A DNA stretch of 64,000 bases from assembly GCA_021778895.1 (NCBI GenBank), contig JAJYBR010000003.1, positions 151,150 through 215,149 on the forward strand, given 5' to 3'. Source of the stretch: Actinomycetes bacterium. GTDB lineage: Bacteria > Actinomycetota > Acidimicrobiia > Acidimicrobiales > RAAP-2. Below are positions 9,372 to 17,248 of the stretch, piece after piece. The translations under genes and the position numbers were made by a program. Numbering within the stretch: the first letter of the stretch is position 1; the number at the start of each line of letters is the position of its first letter. The notes beneath the pieces are model-generated. The model saw nothing but the letters and a program-made list of their open reading frames with translations. It was not told the DNA's origin and did no database searches.

Positions 9372-9398
9372 TCGACTGCCCCTCGGGGCTCCGTCGGG

Positions 9399-9456
9399 GC
9401 GCTTGACGCGGCGCTGGCCAGGTTCGGGGGGACCGGGCCAGCGCCGTGTCAAGCGC
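9399..9456 (+). terminator. Exceptionally long hairpin terminator
   Basis: 21-base arms (9399-9419 and 9436-9456) pair throughout, with one G-U pair, around a 16-base loop. It lies 28 bases after the glutamate dehydrogenase stop and ends 64 bases before the next small gene. Confidence 0.85.
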
Positions 9457-9520
9457 ACACCACATCGGCGGTCGCCGTCGATGGAACATCGGGTCCCACG
9501 GACTGTGGCAGGGTGGCAAC

Positions 9521-9673
9521 ATGGATGACCCACCCTCCCGCGAGGACCTCGAGCACGAGGTCGCGTCGCTGCGTGCGGAGGTGGAGCGGCTGCGCGCCGA
9601 GATCGATCGCCTCCGCGACCAGGTGCGCCAGGCCAATGCGGCGCGCTACGAGCGCCCGCCGCACTACCAGTGA
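9521..9673 (+). CDS. Small coiled-coil protein, 50 aa
   Basis: Short acidic protein with an almost perfect heptad pattern (LEHEVASLRAEVERLRAEI) from about residue 10 to 38, then a basic tail ending in HYQ. It looks like a small leucine-zipper or a regulator of oligomeric assemblies; function unknown. The ATG at 9521 is preceded by GGGTGG as a weak ribosome site. The open frame extends to 9446, but that part overlaps the preceding terminator. No neighbour gives a functional clue. Confidence 0.55.
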   Translation: MDDPPSREDLEHEVASLRAEVERLRAEIDRLRDQVRQANAARYERPPHYQ

Positions 9674-9677
9674 AGGC

Positions 9678-9905
9678 CTAGCGCGACCGCGCTGCGCGCA
9701 CCAGCGAGATCGCCAGTGCGCCCACGGCAGCGACCGGCAGCACCACGCCGGCCAGCGCCGCCAGGTGGGCGCCCAGACTCAGCCAGGCGACGATCGCCAG
9801 GGCCACGACGACCACCACGAAGATCTCGGGCGTGTCCCCGACCAGGAAGTCCCACCAGAATCGGCCGAAGGCGCGGACGGCGCCCCACAGGCGCCCCGGA
9901 CTCAC
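9678..9905 (-). CDS. Small two-helix membrane protein, partner of the E-x-x-E protein
   Basis: 75 residues. It starts with an amphipathic segment holding FGRFWWDFLVGDTPEI, followed by two hydrophobic helices and a basic tail. The FGRFWWDFLVGDTPEI block is repeated exactly in the protein encoded at 21155-21448, so the pair has paralogues in this window. Translation is coupled to the upstream large gene by a GTGA overlap. Family unrecognised; likely an accessory subunit of the same membrane complex. Confidence 0.75.
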   Translation of the reverse strand: MSPGRLWGAVRAFGRFWWDFLVGDTPEIFVVVVVALAIVAWLSLGAHLAALAGVVLPVAAVGALAISLVRAARSR

Positions 9906-10660
9906 GCGACGACCTCGTGGCCACGGCGCAGCGCGCGCAGGCTCGTGGCCAGCGCCCAGACGACGATGGCGTAGATCGCGACGAAGCCGAGCAGCATCGT
10001 GTCACTGCCGGGCCAGTGGATGCGCATGCCCTCGCCGGTCCAGAACGTGCCGAAGCTCGTCAGGAGGATGCCGACGACCGTCTTCATGGCGTTCTCGGGA
10101 ACGGCGCTCAACTGGCGAGCGACACTGGCCCCGACTGCGCCCACGATGACCACCGCGACCAGGGCCGAGACGACCGCCAGCCCGAGTCGGTGCGCCGACG
10201 TGCCGAGCGTCAGCACGGCGATGACGACCTCGAGGCCCTCGAGGAAGACGCCCTTGAAGGCCATGACGAAAGCGGCGTGGTCGCGCCCCGGGGACCGACC
10301 CAGACCCTCGAGCTCGCGCACCTTCGCCTGGTAGATGGCGTCCTCGTCGTGCAGGGCGCGGTAGCCGCTGGAGCGTAGTACGGCCTTGCGCAGCCACTGC
10401 AGACCGAAGATCAAGAGGACGCCCCCCACGACGAGGCGCAGCGCATTGAGGGGGACGCGCACCAGGGCCGGGCCGAGAGCGGCGACCAGGACAGTGAGGA
10501 CGCCGAGGGCCGCCGCGGTGCCCTCCATGGCCGAGCGCCAGCCGCGCGTGTGCCCGACGGCGATCACGATGGTGAGCGCCTCGACCATCTCGACGGCGGC
10601 GGCCAGGAACACCGCACCGGCCAGCACCAGGGCGCTGGAGCTCACCGTGACTGCGACCAC
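9902..10660 (-). CDS. Polytopic membrane protein with FTR1-like E-x-x-E motifs (copy 1)
   Basis: 252 residues with about six to seven hydrophobic helices, of an uncharacterised conserved membrane family (resembling COG4280). The first helix contains VEMVEALTIV (E24, E27) and a middle helix contains FLEGLEVVIAVLTLG (E141, E144). These resemble the R-E-x-x-E iron-binding motifs of the FTR1/EfeU permeases, though the Arg is absent. A conserved GTFWTGEG segment follows near residue 195. Copy 2 lies at 21445-22203 inside a ferric-type ABC operon, which suggests metal transport. That role is an inference. GTG start at 10660. Confidence 0.75.
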   Translation of the reverse strand: MVAVTVSSSALVLAGAVFLAAAVEMVEALTIVIAVGHTRGWRSAMEGTAAALGVLTVLVAALGPALVRVPLNALRLVVGGVLLIFGLQWLRKAVLRSSGYRALHDEDAIYQAKVRELEGLGRSPGRDHAAFVMAFKGVFLEGLEVVIAVLTLGTSAHRLGLAVVSALVAVVIVGAVGASVARQLSAVPENAMKTVVGILLTSFGTFWTGEGMRIHWPGSDTMLLGFVAIYAIVVWALATSLRALRRGHEVVA

Positions 10661-10747
10661 GTCCGACCTCGTCTACGGCACGCTGCCGACGGCCCGTGCC
10701 GCCGCGCTGCGCCGCTAAAGCATCCTACCGGGCGCGCCCTCGCAAAC

Positions 10748-11290
10748 TCACCGGCGCCGACGTCGCAGCTCGTCCTCGACTGCGGCGGGATCGAGGCCCC
10801 GGCTGCGCAGCAGCAAGAGAAGATGGAACCACAGGTCCGCGGCCTCGCTCACCACGCGCTCGTCGTCCTCGGCCAGCGCGGCGACTGCGACCTCCACAGC
10901 CTCCTCACCCACCTTGCGCGCGGTGAAGGCGGGACCGCGCCCGAGCGCACTCGCCACGTACGAGTCGTCGGCGCCCTCGGCCTCGCGGCGCAGGATCGCG
11001 CGCCATAGCCACGGTGTGAAGCAGGAGGTCGAGCCGTCGTGACAGGTCGGCCCGTCAGCGTGCACGCGCACCAGGAGGGCGTCGTCATCGCAGTCGGGCA
11101 CGATCTCGTGGACGTGGAGGCCATTGCCCGACGTCTCACCCTTGCGCCACAGCCGCTGGCGCGATCGCGAGAAGAAGTGCACCATCCCCGTCGCCCGTGT
11201 CGCCTCGAGGGCCTCATCGTCCATCCAGCCGAGCATCAGCACCCGGCCGGTCACGTCGTCTTGGACCACCGCAGCTCGCAAGTCGCTCAC
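10748..11290 (-). CDS. hisIE: Bifunctional phosphoribosyl-AMP cyclohydrolase / phosphoribosyl-ATP pyrophosphatase
   Basis: Steps 2 and 3 of histidine synthesis in one 180-residue chain. The HisI half (1-100) has LMLGWMDDEAL, the SRSRQRLWRKGETSGN motif, and metal-binding cysteines in VPDCDDD and PTCHDGSTSCF. The HisE half (about 105-170) has ARKVGEEAVEVAVAAL and the EAADLWFHLL helix. The GTG at 11290 overlaps the hisF stop by four bases; an ATG 15 bases further upstream is a less likely start. Last gene of the minus-strand his operon. Confidence 0.95.
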   Translation of the reverse strand: MSDLRAAVVQDDVTGRVLMLGWMDDEALEATRATGMVHFFSRSRQRLWRKGETSGNGLHVHEIVPDCDDDALLVRVHADGPTCHDGSTSCFTPWLWRAILRREAEGADDSYVASALGRGPAFTARKVGEEAVEVAVAALAEDDERVVSEAADLWFHLLLLLRSRGLDPAAVEDELRRRRR

Positions 11291-12039
11291 GTCTCCGCCT
11301 CCCATGGTCGCAGTGCTCCTCCGGCCGCCACGACGGCGCGGCGCAGCGCGGGCAGCCCTCCGGGATCCTCGTGGACGATCGAGGCGACCAGCGCCGCGTC
11401 GGCCACCGCCAGCGCCTCGGCCACGTGCTGGGCCGATCCCGCGCCCCCCGACGCGATCACCGGGACGCCGACCGCCTCGCGGACTCGCGCCGTCAAGTCC
11501 AGGTCGTAGCCCTCGCGCCGGCCATCGTGATCGATGGAGGTGAGCAGCACCTCGCCCGCACCGCGTTCGACGGCCTCGCGGGCCCACGCCACGGTCATCT
11601 TCTCGCTGGAGACGCGGCCGCCGCCGGTGAACACGCGGCCGCCGCGGCTGTCGATGGCGGCGACGACCGCCTGGGACCCGTAACGGTCGGCCACCGCCGT
11701 GAGCAGAGCCGGATCCGTGACGGCCGCCGAGTTCAAAGAGACACGGTCGGCACCCGCCTCGATGATGCGCGCGGCGTCCTCGAGGGTGCGAACCCCTCCC
11801 CCCACCGTGAAGGCGATGTCCAAGACATCGGCCACGCGCGCGACGACGTCGAGCAGCGTCGTGCGCTCCTCGGGGGTGGCCCCGATGTCCAAGAAGACGA
11901 GCTCGTCGGCACCGCCGGCGCTGTAGGCGGCCGCCAGTTCCACCGGGTCACCGACGTCGCGCAGGCCGACGAAGTTGACGCCCTTGACGACGCGCCCGTC
12001 GGCGACGTCGAGGCACGGGATCAGGCGGGCGTAAGGCAT
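11287..12039 (-). CDS. hisF: Imidazole glycerol phosphate synthase, cyclase subunit
   Basis: TIM-barrel cyclase that, with HisH, makes imidazole glycerol phosphate and AICAR. 250 residues, the usual size. The catalytic Asp in IPCLDVADGRVVKG is residue 11, and the second Asp lies in AAIDSRGG. Phosphate-binding loops VGGGVRTLEDA and VIASGGAGS are present. It overlaps the end of hisH by 19 bases and the start of hisIE by four. Confidence 0.97.
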   Translation of the reverse strand: MPYARLIPCLDVADGRVVKGVNFVGLRDVGDPVELAAAYSAGGADELVFLDIGATPEERTTLLDVVARVADVLDIAFTVGGGVRTLEDAARIIEAGADRVSLNSAAVTDPALLTAVADRYGSQAVVAAIDSRGGRVFTGGGRVSSEKMTVAWAREAVERGAGEVLLTSIDHDGRREGYDLDLTARVREAVGVPVIASGGAGSAQHVAEALAVADAALVASIVHEDPGGLPALRRAVVAAGGALRPWEAET

Positions 12040-12578
12040 GTGTCCAGGTAGCGCTGTCCGGCCGGACCACTCTTCTCGGGGTGGAACTGGACGCCGCGGA
12101 AGGAGCCGTGCTCGACGATGGCGGCCACGCCGTCGGCGAGCGCGACGGCCGCCGGCGTGCGGGCGCCGTAGGAGTGGGCGAAGTAGAAGGTCTCACCGCT
12201 CGGCTCGACGGTGGCCCAGCCGAGACGGGGCACGCGGCCCTCGCGGAGTCGCTCGACGTGGCCCGGCACCAGGGCCAGCCCCTCGACGCCACCGTCCTCC
12301 TCGCTGTCCTCGAGGGCCAGCTGGAGACCGAGGCAGATTCCGAGCACCGGCCGGCCCGCGCCGACCCGCTCCCGCAGCGCCTCGGCGGCGCCGGTGGCGC
12401 GCAAGTGGGCCATCGCACTGGCCGCCGAGCCGACGCCCGGAAGGATGACGTAGCTCGCCTGGGCGATGACCTCGGGCGCGGCGGACACCGCACTCGCGCG
12501 GCCGAGACGGGCGAGCGACGCGCGGACCGACCGGGTGTTGCCCGCGCCGTAGTCGACGATGATCACCGGATCGCTCAC
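12021..12578 (-). CDS. hisH: Imidazole glycerol phosphate synthase, glutaminase subunit
   Basis: Class I glutamine amidotransferase supplying ammonia to HisF. 185 residues, slightly below the usual 200. The nucleophile is in GICLGLQ and the His/Glu pair in GVQFHPEKS. The N-terminal VDYGAGNTRSV is typical of HisH. ATGA overlap with the upstream hisCB gene and a 19-base overlap with hisF keep the two subunits translationally linked. Confidence 0.96.
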   Translation of the reverse strand: MSDPVIIVDYGAGNTRSVRASLARLGRASAVSAAPEVIAQASYVILPGVGSAASAMAHLRATGAAEALRERVGAGRPVLGICLGLQLALEDSEEDGGVEGLALVPGHVERLREGRVPRLGWATVEPSGETFYFAHSYGARTPAAVALADGVAAIVEHGSFRGVQFHPEKSGPAGQRYLDTCLTPA

Positions 12579-14095
12579 AGGGATCCTTTGGTCGACGCTA
12601 CTTGGGTGCCCACCTCGCGCAGCGCCACGGCCAGGGCCCGGCCGACGGCCTTGAAGCTGGCCTCGGCCACGTGGTGGGCGTTGGCACCCGTGGCCGTGAC
12701 GTGGAGGGTCAGCCGCGCGGTCTGCACGAAGGACTCGAGGGCGTGGGCGGCCATGCCGGGATCCGGATCGATCGACAGCTGGGCCACCGGCCGGCCCGAC
12801 AGGTCCACGACCGCGTGGGCCAGGGCCTCATCCATCGGCACGCGTGCCTCGCCGTAGCGAGCCAGTCCGCGCCGGTCGCCCAGGGCGTCGTCCAACGCGG
12901 CCCCGACCGTGCGCATCATGTCCTCGACTGTGTGGTGGTCCCCCGTCTCAAGGTCGCCGACCCCGTCGACGCGCAGATCCCATCCCGCGTGGAAGGCCAG
13001 CTGCTGGAGCATGTGGTCGTAGAAGCCCGCACCCGACTCGACCAGCACGCGCCCCTCGCCGCGCACCCGCAGGCGCACGAGGAAGCGCGTCTCGGCTGTC
13101 GCGCGGCGGCGGCGGACCCCGGGGGACACCATGTCGGCACCACTGCGCCAGGCCCGGAGGGCGTCGAGCAGGACGTCATCGTCGAGGGCGTCGCGCACGC
13201 TGATGCGCAGTCCCCCGCTGAATGCGCGCAGCACGACACCGGCCGGCAGGAGGGCGTCGACCAGTCGCTGGGGTTCGTCCATCGGGATGAAGAGGAAGTT
13301 GGTGTGCGAGGGCAGCGGCGCCAGGTCGAGGGCGCGCAGCTCGGTGGCCAGGCGCTCACGCTCGGCGACCTGGGCGCTCACATCCAGCGGTGTGGCCAGG
13401 GCGGCCAGGGCCAGGGCGGACGAGACCGACGAGACCGACAGGGGAGCCTGGTAGGACGTGATGATCTCGACCGTTTCCGGTGCCGCCAGTGCGTAGCCCA
13501 CGCGGGCCCCGGCCAGGCCGAAGGCCTTGGAGAAGGTGCGCAGGACGATCGCCCCGGCGGCGATGCGGTCCAGCGCGTCGACGCCGGCGTAGTCGGCGTA
13601 GGCCTCGTCGATCACGACCTGCCCGGGCACGTCGGGAACCTCGGGGAGCTCGCCGGTCGGGTTGTTGGGCCGGCACACGAACACCAGGTCGGCCGTCGCG
13701 GGGTCCTCGACCATCCTCGCTCCAGCCATCGCGGCAGCGAAGCGGTACATCGAGTAGGAGTTCGCGGGCACCGTCGCGACCGTGCCGCCCGCGGCGTAGA
13801 GCCGGGCCAGCAGGACGATGAACTCGTCACTGCCCGCACCGAGGGCCACGGACTCGAGACCGACGCCGTGGCGCTGCGCGATCGCGGCACGCAACGGCTC
13901 GTAGCGGCCCCGGTCGTACTCGTTTATCTCGGCCAGGGCCGCAGCCACCGTGGACGGTCGCGCTGCGGGCGTCGGTGCCGCGGGCACGTTGCCGTCGAAG
14001 CGGATGATGGCGCGCGGATCGAGACCCACCTGGGCGGCCAGGCGCTCGTTCGACGGCGGCCACTGGTAGGCGGGCAGGGCCCGGGGCGTGCTCAT
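12575..14095 (-). CDS. hisC-hisB: Fused histidinol-phosphate aminotransferase - imidazoleglycerol-phosphate dehydratase
   Basis: One uninterrupted 506-residue frame. Residues 1 to about 310 are HisC: RPNNPTG, DEAYADY, and the PLP-lysine loop TFSKAFGLAGARVGYAL. Residues from about 312 to 506 are the HisB dehydratase: ESGAGFYDHML, GDHHTVEDMM and GANAHHVAEASFKA, with the duplicated His-His-x-x-Glu metal motifs. No stop lies between the halves. An internal ATG at 13132 opens the HisB half but has no ribosome site. The HisC half is shorter than the usual 350 residues. HisB acts before HisC in the pathway. The start at 14095 is fixed by an ATGA overlap with hisD; the frame extends further upstream inside hisD. 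Confidence 0.93.
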   Translation of the reverse strand: MSTPRALPAYQWPPSNERLAAQVGLDPRAIIRFDGNVPAAPTPAARPSTVAAALAEINEYDRGRYEPLRAAIAQRHGVGLESVALGAGSDEFIVLLARLYAAGGTVATVPANSYSMYRFAAAMAGARMVEDPATADLVFVCRPNNPTGELPEVPDVPGQVVIDEAYADYAGVDALDRIAAGAIVLRTFSKAFGLAGARVGYALAAPETVEIITSYQAPLSVSSVSSALALAALATPLDVSAQVAERERLATELRALDLAPLPSHTNFLFIPMDEPQRLVDALLPAGVVLRAFSGGLRISVRDALDDDVLLDALRAWRSGADMVSPGVRRRRATAETRFLVRLRVRGEGRVLVESGAGFYDHMLQQLAFHAGWDLRVDGVGDLETGDHHTVEDMMRTVGAALDDALGDRRGLARYGEARVPMDEALAHAVVDLSGRPVAQLSIDPDPGMAAHALESFVQTARLTLHVTATGANAHHVAEASFKAVGRALAVALREVGTQVASTKGSL

Positions 14096-15150
14096 CGGCG
14101 GGCCGTCGCCTTGTGGGCCGGCATGCCCTCGAGATCGGCCAACGCCTCGATCGTGGGAGCCAGGCTCGCCAGACCGTCCTCGGAGACCCGTTGGACCGTG
14201 ATGGGCTTGAGGAAGCTCTCCAGGCCGAGACCGCCGGTGGCTCGAGCCCACCGACCCGTCGGCAGGACGTGGTTGCCGCCCGTGGCGTAGTCGCCTGCGG
14301 GGACGGGGGCGAAGGGACCCACGAACACCGCACCCGCACAGCGGATCCGCGAGGCCAGGGACTCGGCGCGCTCACCCAGCAGGGCGACGTGCTCGGGAGC
14401 CCACGTCTCGAGCTCGGCCAAGGCGGCGTCGACGTCGTCATCGACCCAGATGACGTGGGCGCGCGAGTCCGGGCCGTGCTCCATCTGGGCATCGAGCTCC
14501 TGGCGCACGATTCGCTCGTCGAAGCCGCGATCGGCGACGACCACCACCTCGCTCGGCCCCGCCGGCAGGTCGATGGCGACCTCCCGGCTCACCAGGAGCT
14601 TGGCCGCGTTGACGGCACCGCCCCCCGGGCCGACGATCTTGTCCACGGCCGGGATCGAGTCGGTGCCGAACGCCATGGCCGCGATCGCGTGGGCGCCGCC
14701 CACGGCCCAGACGTCCTCGAAGCCGAGCAAGGCGGCGGCGGCGGCCACGGCGGCCGCTCCACGCGGCGGCGTGCAGATGACGATCTGCTCGACACCGGCC
14801 TCGCGCGCCGGGACGGCCGTCATGATCAGCGAGGAGACCAGACCGCTGGGCACGTAGATGCCGACGCGCCGCAGGGGTGCCCAGCGACGCTCGAGCACGA
14901 CCCCGGGCGAGACTTCGAGCTCGACGTCGGCGGGTCGCTGGGCCCGGTGCCAGCGCGCGACCGCGTCGGCCGCCGCGAGGATCGCTGCGGTGGGCACGTC
15001 GCCGTAGGGCGTGGCCCGCTCGGGCACGGCCGACGTGGTGTGGTCCAGCACGCGGGACCAGTAGGCGACGGCCTCGTCGCCGCGCTGGCGCACGTCCTCG
15101 ACGATCTTCTCGATGCTGAAGGACGGGGTACCGGTGGGTGTTCGGCTCAT
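14092..15150 (-). CDS. hisD: Histidinol dehydrogenase, compact form
   Basis: Last step of the pathway: histidinol to histidine with two NAD. 352 residues, against about 430 in most bacteria. Core motifs are present: VGIYVPSGL, GGAHAIAAMAFGT, VDKIVGPGG, DLPAGPSEVVVVAD, the Q-M-E-H zinc segment, WAPEHV with the Glu-His pair, and GDYATGGNHVLPTGRWAR. It lacks most of the N-terminal arm, and about 30-40 residues between the zinc segment and WAPEHV seem to be missing. ATGA overlaps on both sides (hisG, hisCB). Confidence 0.92.
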   Translation of the reverse strand: MSRTPTGTPSFSIEKIVEDVRQRGDEAVAYWSRVLDHTTSAVPERATPYGDVPTAAILAAADAVARWHRAQRPADVELEVSPGVVLERRWAPLRRVGIYVPSGLVSSLIMTAVPAREAGVEQIVICTPPRGAAAVAAAAALLGFEDVWAVGGAHAIAAMAFGTDSIPAVDKIVGPGGGAVNAAKLLVSREVAIDLPAGPSEVVVVADRGFDERIVRQELDAQMEHGPDSRAHVIWVDDDVDAALAELETWAPEHVALLGERAESLASRIRCAGAVFVGPFAPVPAGDYATGGNHVLPTGRWARATGGLGLESFLKPITVQRVSEDGLASLAPTIEALADLEGMPAHKATARR

Positions 15151-16004
15151 GGCAGCATCCGTTCGACGGGGAGAGTGAGGATCGAGCTGGCCCCGTGAGC
15201 CTGCAGACGCGGCAGCAGCGACCAGATGTCGGCCGCCGGCACGAGGGCGTGGACGGCGACCACTCCCGGCGTCGCCAGCTCCATCACGGTGGGCGATCCC
15301 GCGGTCGGCAGCAGTGTCGTCACGGCCTCCAGGTCCGAGCGCCGGACGTTGCACAGGAGATAGCGGCTGGCCCGCGCGTTGGTGACGCTGCCGAGCACGG
15401 TCGTCAAGGTGCGCTGGGCCTCGATGTCGTCGGACCCGGTGCGACCGATGAGGACCGCCTCGGACTCGAAGAGCGTCCCGATCGTGCGCAGGCCGTTGGT
15501 GCGCAGCGTGCTGCCCGTCGAGACCAGATCGACGATCGCCTCGGCCAGACCCAGGCGGGGCGCGATCTCGGCCGCGCCAGTCACGCGGACCACCTCGACG
15601 TCGATGCCCAACGCGTCGAGGACCTCTCCGGTCACGCGCGGGTGCGATGTCGCCACCCGTCGGCCATCCAGGTCCTCGAGGCGCGTCGCCGTGTCCTCCA
15701 GCGGGACCGCCGCCTGCAGCGAGCACTTCCCGAATCCCAGGCGCAGCAGCTCGATCACGTCGCAGCGCCGCTCGGCCAGGAGGTCGAGACCCGTGATTCC
15801 GCAGTCCACCACGCCGTCTTGCACGTATTCGGGCACGTCGTCGGCCCGCACGAAGAGCAGATCGATGTCCGCGTTGCGGCAGTGCGACTGCAGCATGCGC
15901 TCTCCGGGCTCCTGGGGATCCACCCCGCTGGCTTCGAGCAACGACCACGCGGGCTCGCGCAGCCGGCCCTTGGAGGGCAGGGCCAGGCTGAGGCGCCGGT
16001 TCAT
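15147..16004 (-). CDS. hisG: ATP phosphoribosyltransferase, long form
   Basis: First committed step of histidine synthesis. 285 residues, the long hexameric form with a C-terminal ACT-like domain (from about 210) that binds histidine for feedback control. Seen: LALPSKGRL at the start, VVDCGITGLDLL, and IVDLVSTGSTLRTNGL, the PRPP-binding loop. The start at 16004 overlaps the stop of the TrpR-like gene by four bases. First enzyme gene of the operon, directly behind its likely regulator. Confidence 0.95.
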   Translation of the reverse strand: MNRRLSLALPSKGRLREPAWSLLEASGVDPQEPGERMLQSHCRNADIDLLFVRADDVPEYVQDGVVDCGITGLDLLAERRCDVIELLRLGFGKCSLQAAVPLEDTATRLEDLDGRRVATSHPRVTGEVLDALGIDVEVVRVTGAAEIAPRLGLAEAIVDLVSTGSTLRTNGLRTIGTLFESEAVLIGRTGSDDIEAQRTLTTVLGSVTNARASRYLLCNVRRSDLEAVTTLLPTAGSPTVMELATPGVVAVHALVPAADIWSLLPRLQAHGASSILTLPVERMLP

Positions 16005-16315
16005 CGCGCGGCCGGCCCGAGCAGTGCGCGGTAGCCGCCCTCGCCGTAGCGCAGCCAGTGCGCCACCCGGGTGACCGTGGCCGTCGAGGCACCCGTGCGG
16101 CGCGACACCTCGTGGTAGGGCAAGCCTTGGTCGACCAGTCGGGCAACCTGCCAGCGCTGACCCATGGCGTCGAGCTCGTTGGTCGTGCACAGGTCGCGCA
16201 GGAACGCGGCGACCTCGTCCGGCTCGCGCAGCGCCACGAACGCCGCGACCAGGTCCGCGAATCGATTGACGGTGTCCTCGTGGGACTCCGCTGGAACTAC
16301 CCGACCACTTGTCAT
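16001..16315 (-). CDS. YerC/YecD-type TrpR-related regulator
   Basis: 104 residues. The central part (LCTTNELDAMGQRWQVARLVDQGLPYHEVSRRTGAS) is the TrpR-superfamily helix-turn-helix, followed by TATVTRVAHWL as recognition helix. YerC/YecD proteins often sit beside his genes in Gram-positives, and this one leads the his operon with an ATGA overlap to hisG. It is the natural candidate to repress the operon and the divergent hisA. A 12-bp palindrome containing ACTAGT overlaps its start codon, and TAGCAT lies at -12 to -7, so the mRNA may be leaderless. Confidence 0.88.
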   Translation of the reverse strand: MTSGRVVPAESHEDTVNRFADLVAAFVALREPDEVAAFLRDLCTTNELDAMGQRWQVARLVDQGLPYHEVSRRTGASTATVTRVAHWLRYGEGGYRALLGPAAR

Positions 16316-16324
16316 ACTAGTATG
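16313..16324. promoter_or_regulatory. Perfect palindrome CATACTAGTATG, putative his operator
   Basis: Twelve-base perfect palindrome covering the start codon of the TrpR-like gene and lying just upstream of hisA. Its core ACTAGT matches the core half-sites of the E. coli TrpR operator. It sits between two divergent his transcripts, where one bound dimer could block both. TACTCT (16326-16331) is a possible -10 box for hisA. Confidence 0.6.
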
Positions 16325-16345
16325 CTACTCTACTACAACCCTGCT

Positions 16346-17101
16346 ATGCAACTCCTCCCTGCAGTCGACGTCCTCGACGGACAGGCCGTGCGACTCGAGC
16401 GCGGCGACTACGCCGCCGTCACCTTCCGCCACGACCTCGCCGACTACCTCGCGCGCGTCGTCGCGACGGGACCCGCCCTGATCCACGTGGTCGACCTCGA
16501 GGGTGCACGAAGCGGCCGCAGCGACGAGTACCTCCTCGCCCGGTGCGTGGCCCTCGCCGGCAGCACGCCGCTCCAGGTCTCGGGGGGCCTGCGCAGCCTG
16601 GCCGCCGCGCAGCGCGCGCTGGAGGGTGGCGCCAGCCGGGTGATCATGGGCTCAGCCGCCTGGGACCGCCCGTCCAGTCTGGGTGAGCTGGTGGCGGCGC
16701 TCGGCGACCGGCTCGTGGTGGCCCTCGACGTGCGCGAGGGGCGCATCGCCGTGCGGGGATGGACCGCGACCGAGCACGTCACCTTGACCGAGGCCCTGGA
16801 TCGCTGCGTGGCAGCAGGCGTGCGCCGCGTCCACGTGACCGCGATCGAGCGCGACGGCACGATGTCGGGGCCCGATCTCGCCCTCTACGAAGTGGCGTGC
16901 GCCAGCGGCCTCGCGGTCGTCGCCGCGGGGGGCGTGCGCGACGATCGCGACGTGGAGCGCCTCGCCGCACTGGGCTGCGAGGGCGCCGTCATGGGTCTGG
17001 GTTACCTGCCGCGCATCGGATTGCGCCTGTCCGACGACCCGCGACGGCGCGAGCTCGTCGAGTTGCCCGATTTCGGGGATACCGGCACATCACAATCGTG
17101 A
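16346..17101 (+). CDS. hisA: ProFAR isomerase HisA (possibly dual-function PriA)
   Basis: Fourth step of histidine synthesis. 251-residue TIM barrel. Asp8 in LLPAVDVLDG and the second Asp in VVALDVREGR are the catalytic pair, and VTAIERDGTMSGPD carries the conserved Thr. Phosphate loops QVSGGLRSL and VVAAGGVRD are clear. In many actinobacteria this gene (priA) also replaces TrpF; the sequence alone does not settle that. ATG 16346 was chosen because HisA proteins begin at this point; an in-frame ATG 24 bases upstream is inside the operator. It is divergent from the rest of the his genes. Confidence 0.93.
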   Translation: MQLLPAVDVLDGQAVRLERGDYAAVTFRHDLADYLARVVATGPALIHVVDLEGARSGRSDEYLLARCVALAGSTPLQVSGGLRSLAAAQRALEGGASRVIMGSAAWDRPSSLGELVAALGDRLVVALDVREGRIAVRGWTATEHVTLTEALDRCVAAGVRRVHVTAIERDGTMSGPDLALYEVACASGLAVVAAGGVRDDRDVERLAALGCEGAVMGLGYLPRIGLRLSDDPRRRELVELPDFGDTGTSQS

Positions 17102-17248
17102 TATTGCCGCCTGGTTTTTCCTGATATCCCATAGGTATAGGCAAAGCCTTTATCCTTTATTACTTCACTCTCTAGTGACTTTTTGCCCTACAGGGTATGC
17201 CGCAACGATCGGCACAATGGGAGTGTCTCCCAAAACAAAGAGGTTGCT
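17102..17248 (+). promoter_or_regulatory. AT-rich promoter region
   Basis: Strikingly AT-rich compared with its surroundings (for example CTTTATCCTTTATTACTTC). It holds a small inverted repeat AGGC-AAA-GCCT near 17140. It probably contains the promoter for the membrane protein that follows, whose AAAGAGG ribosome site ends eight bases before the ATG. Confidence 0.5.

Noticed and set aside
13132..13132. Separate hisB gene starting at the internal ATG
   Set aside because: No ribosome site and no stop codon ends the HisC frame; the simplest reading is one fused protein, though internal initiation is not excluded.
12602..14290. 562-codon open frame on the plus strand
   Set aside because: Shadow of the hisCB fusion gene; amino-acid composition non-coding.
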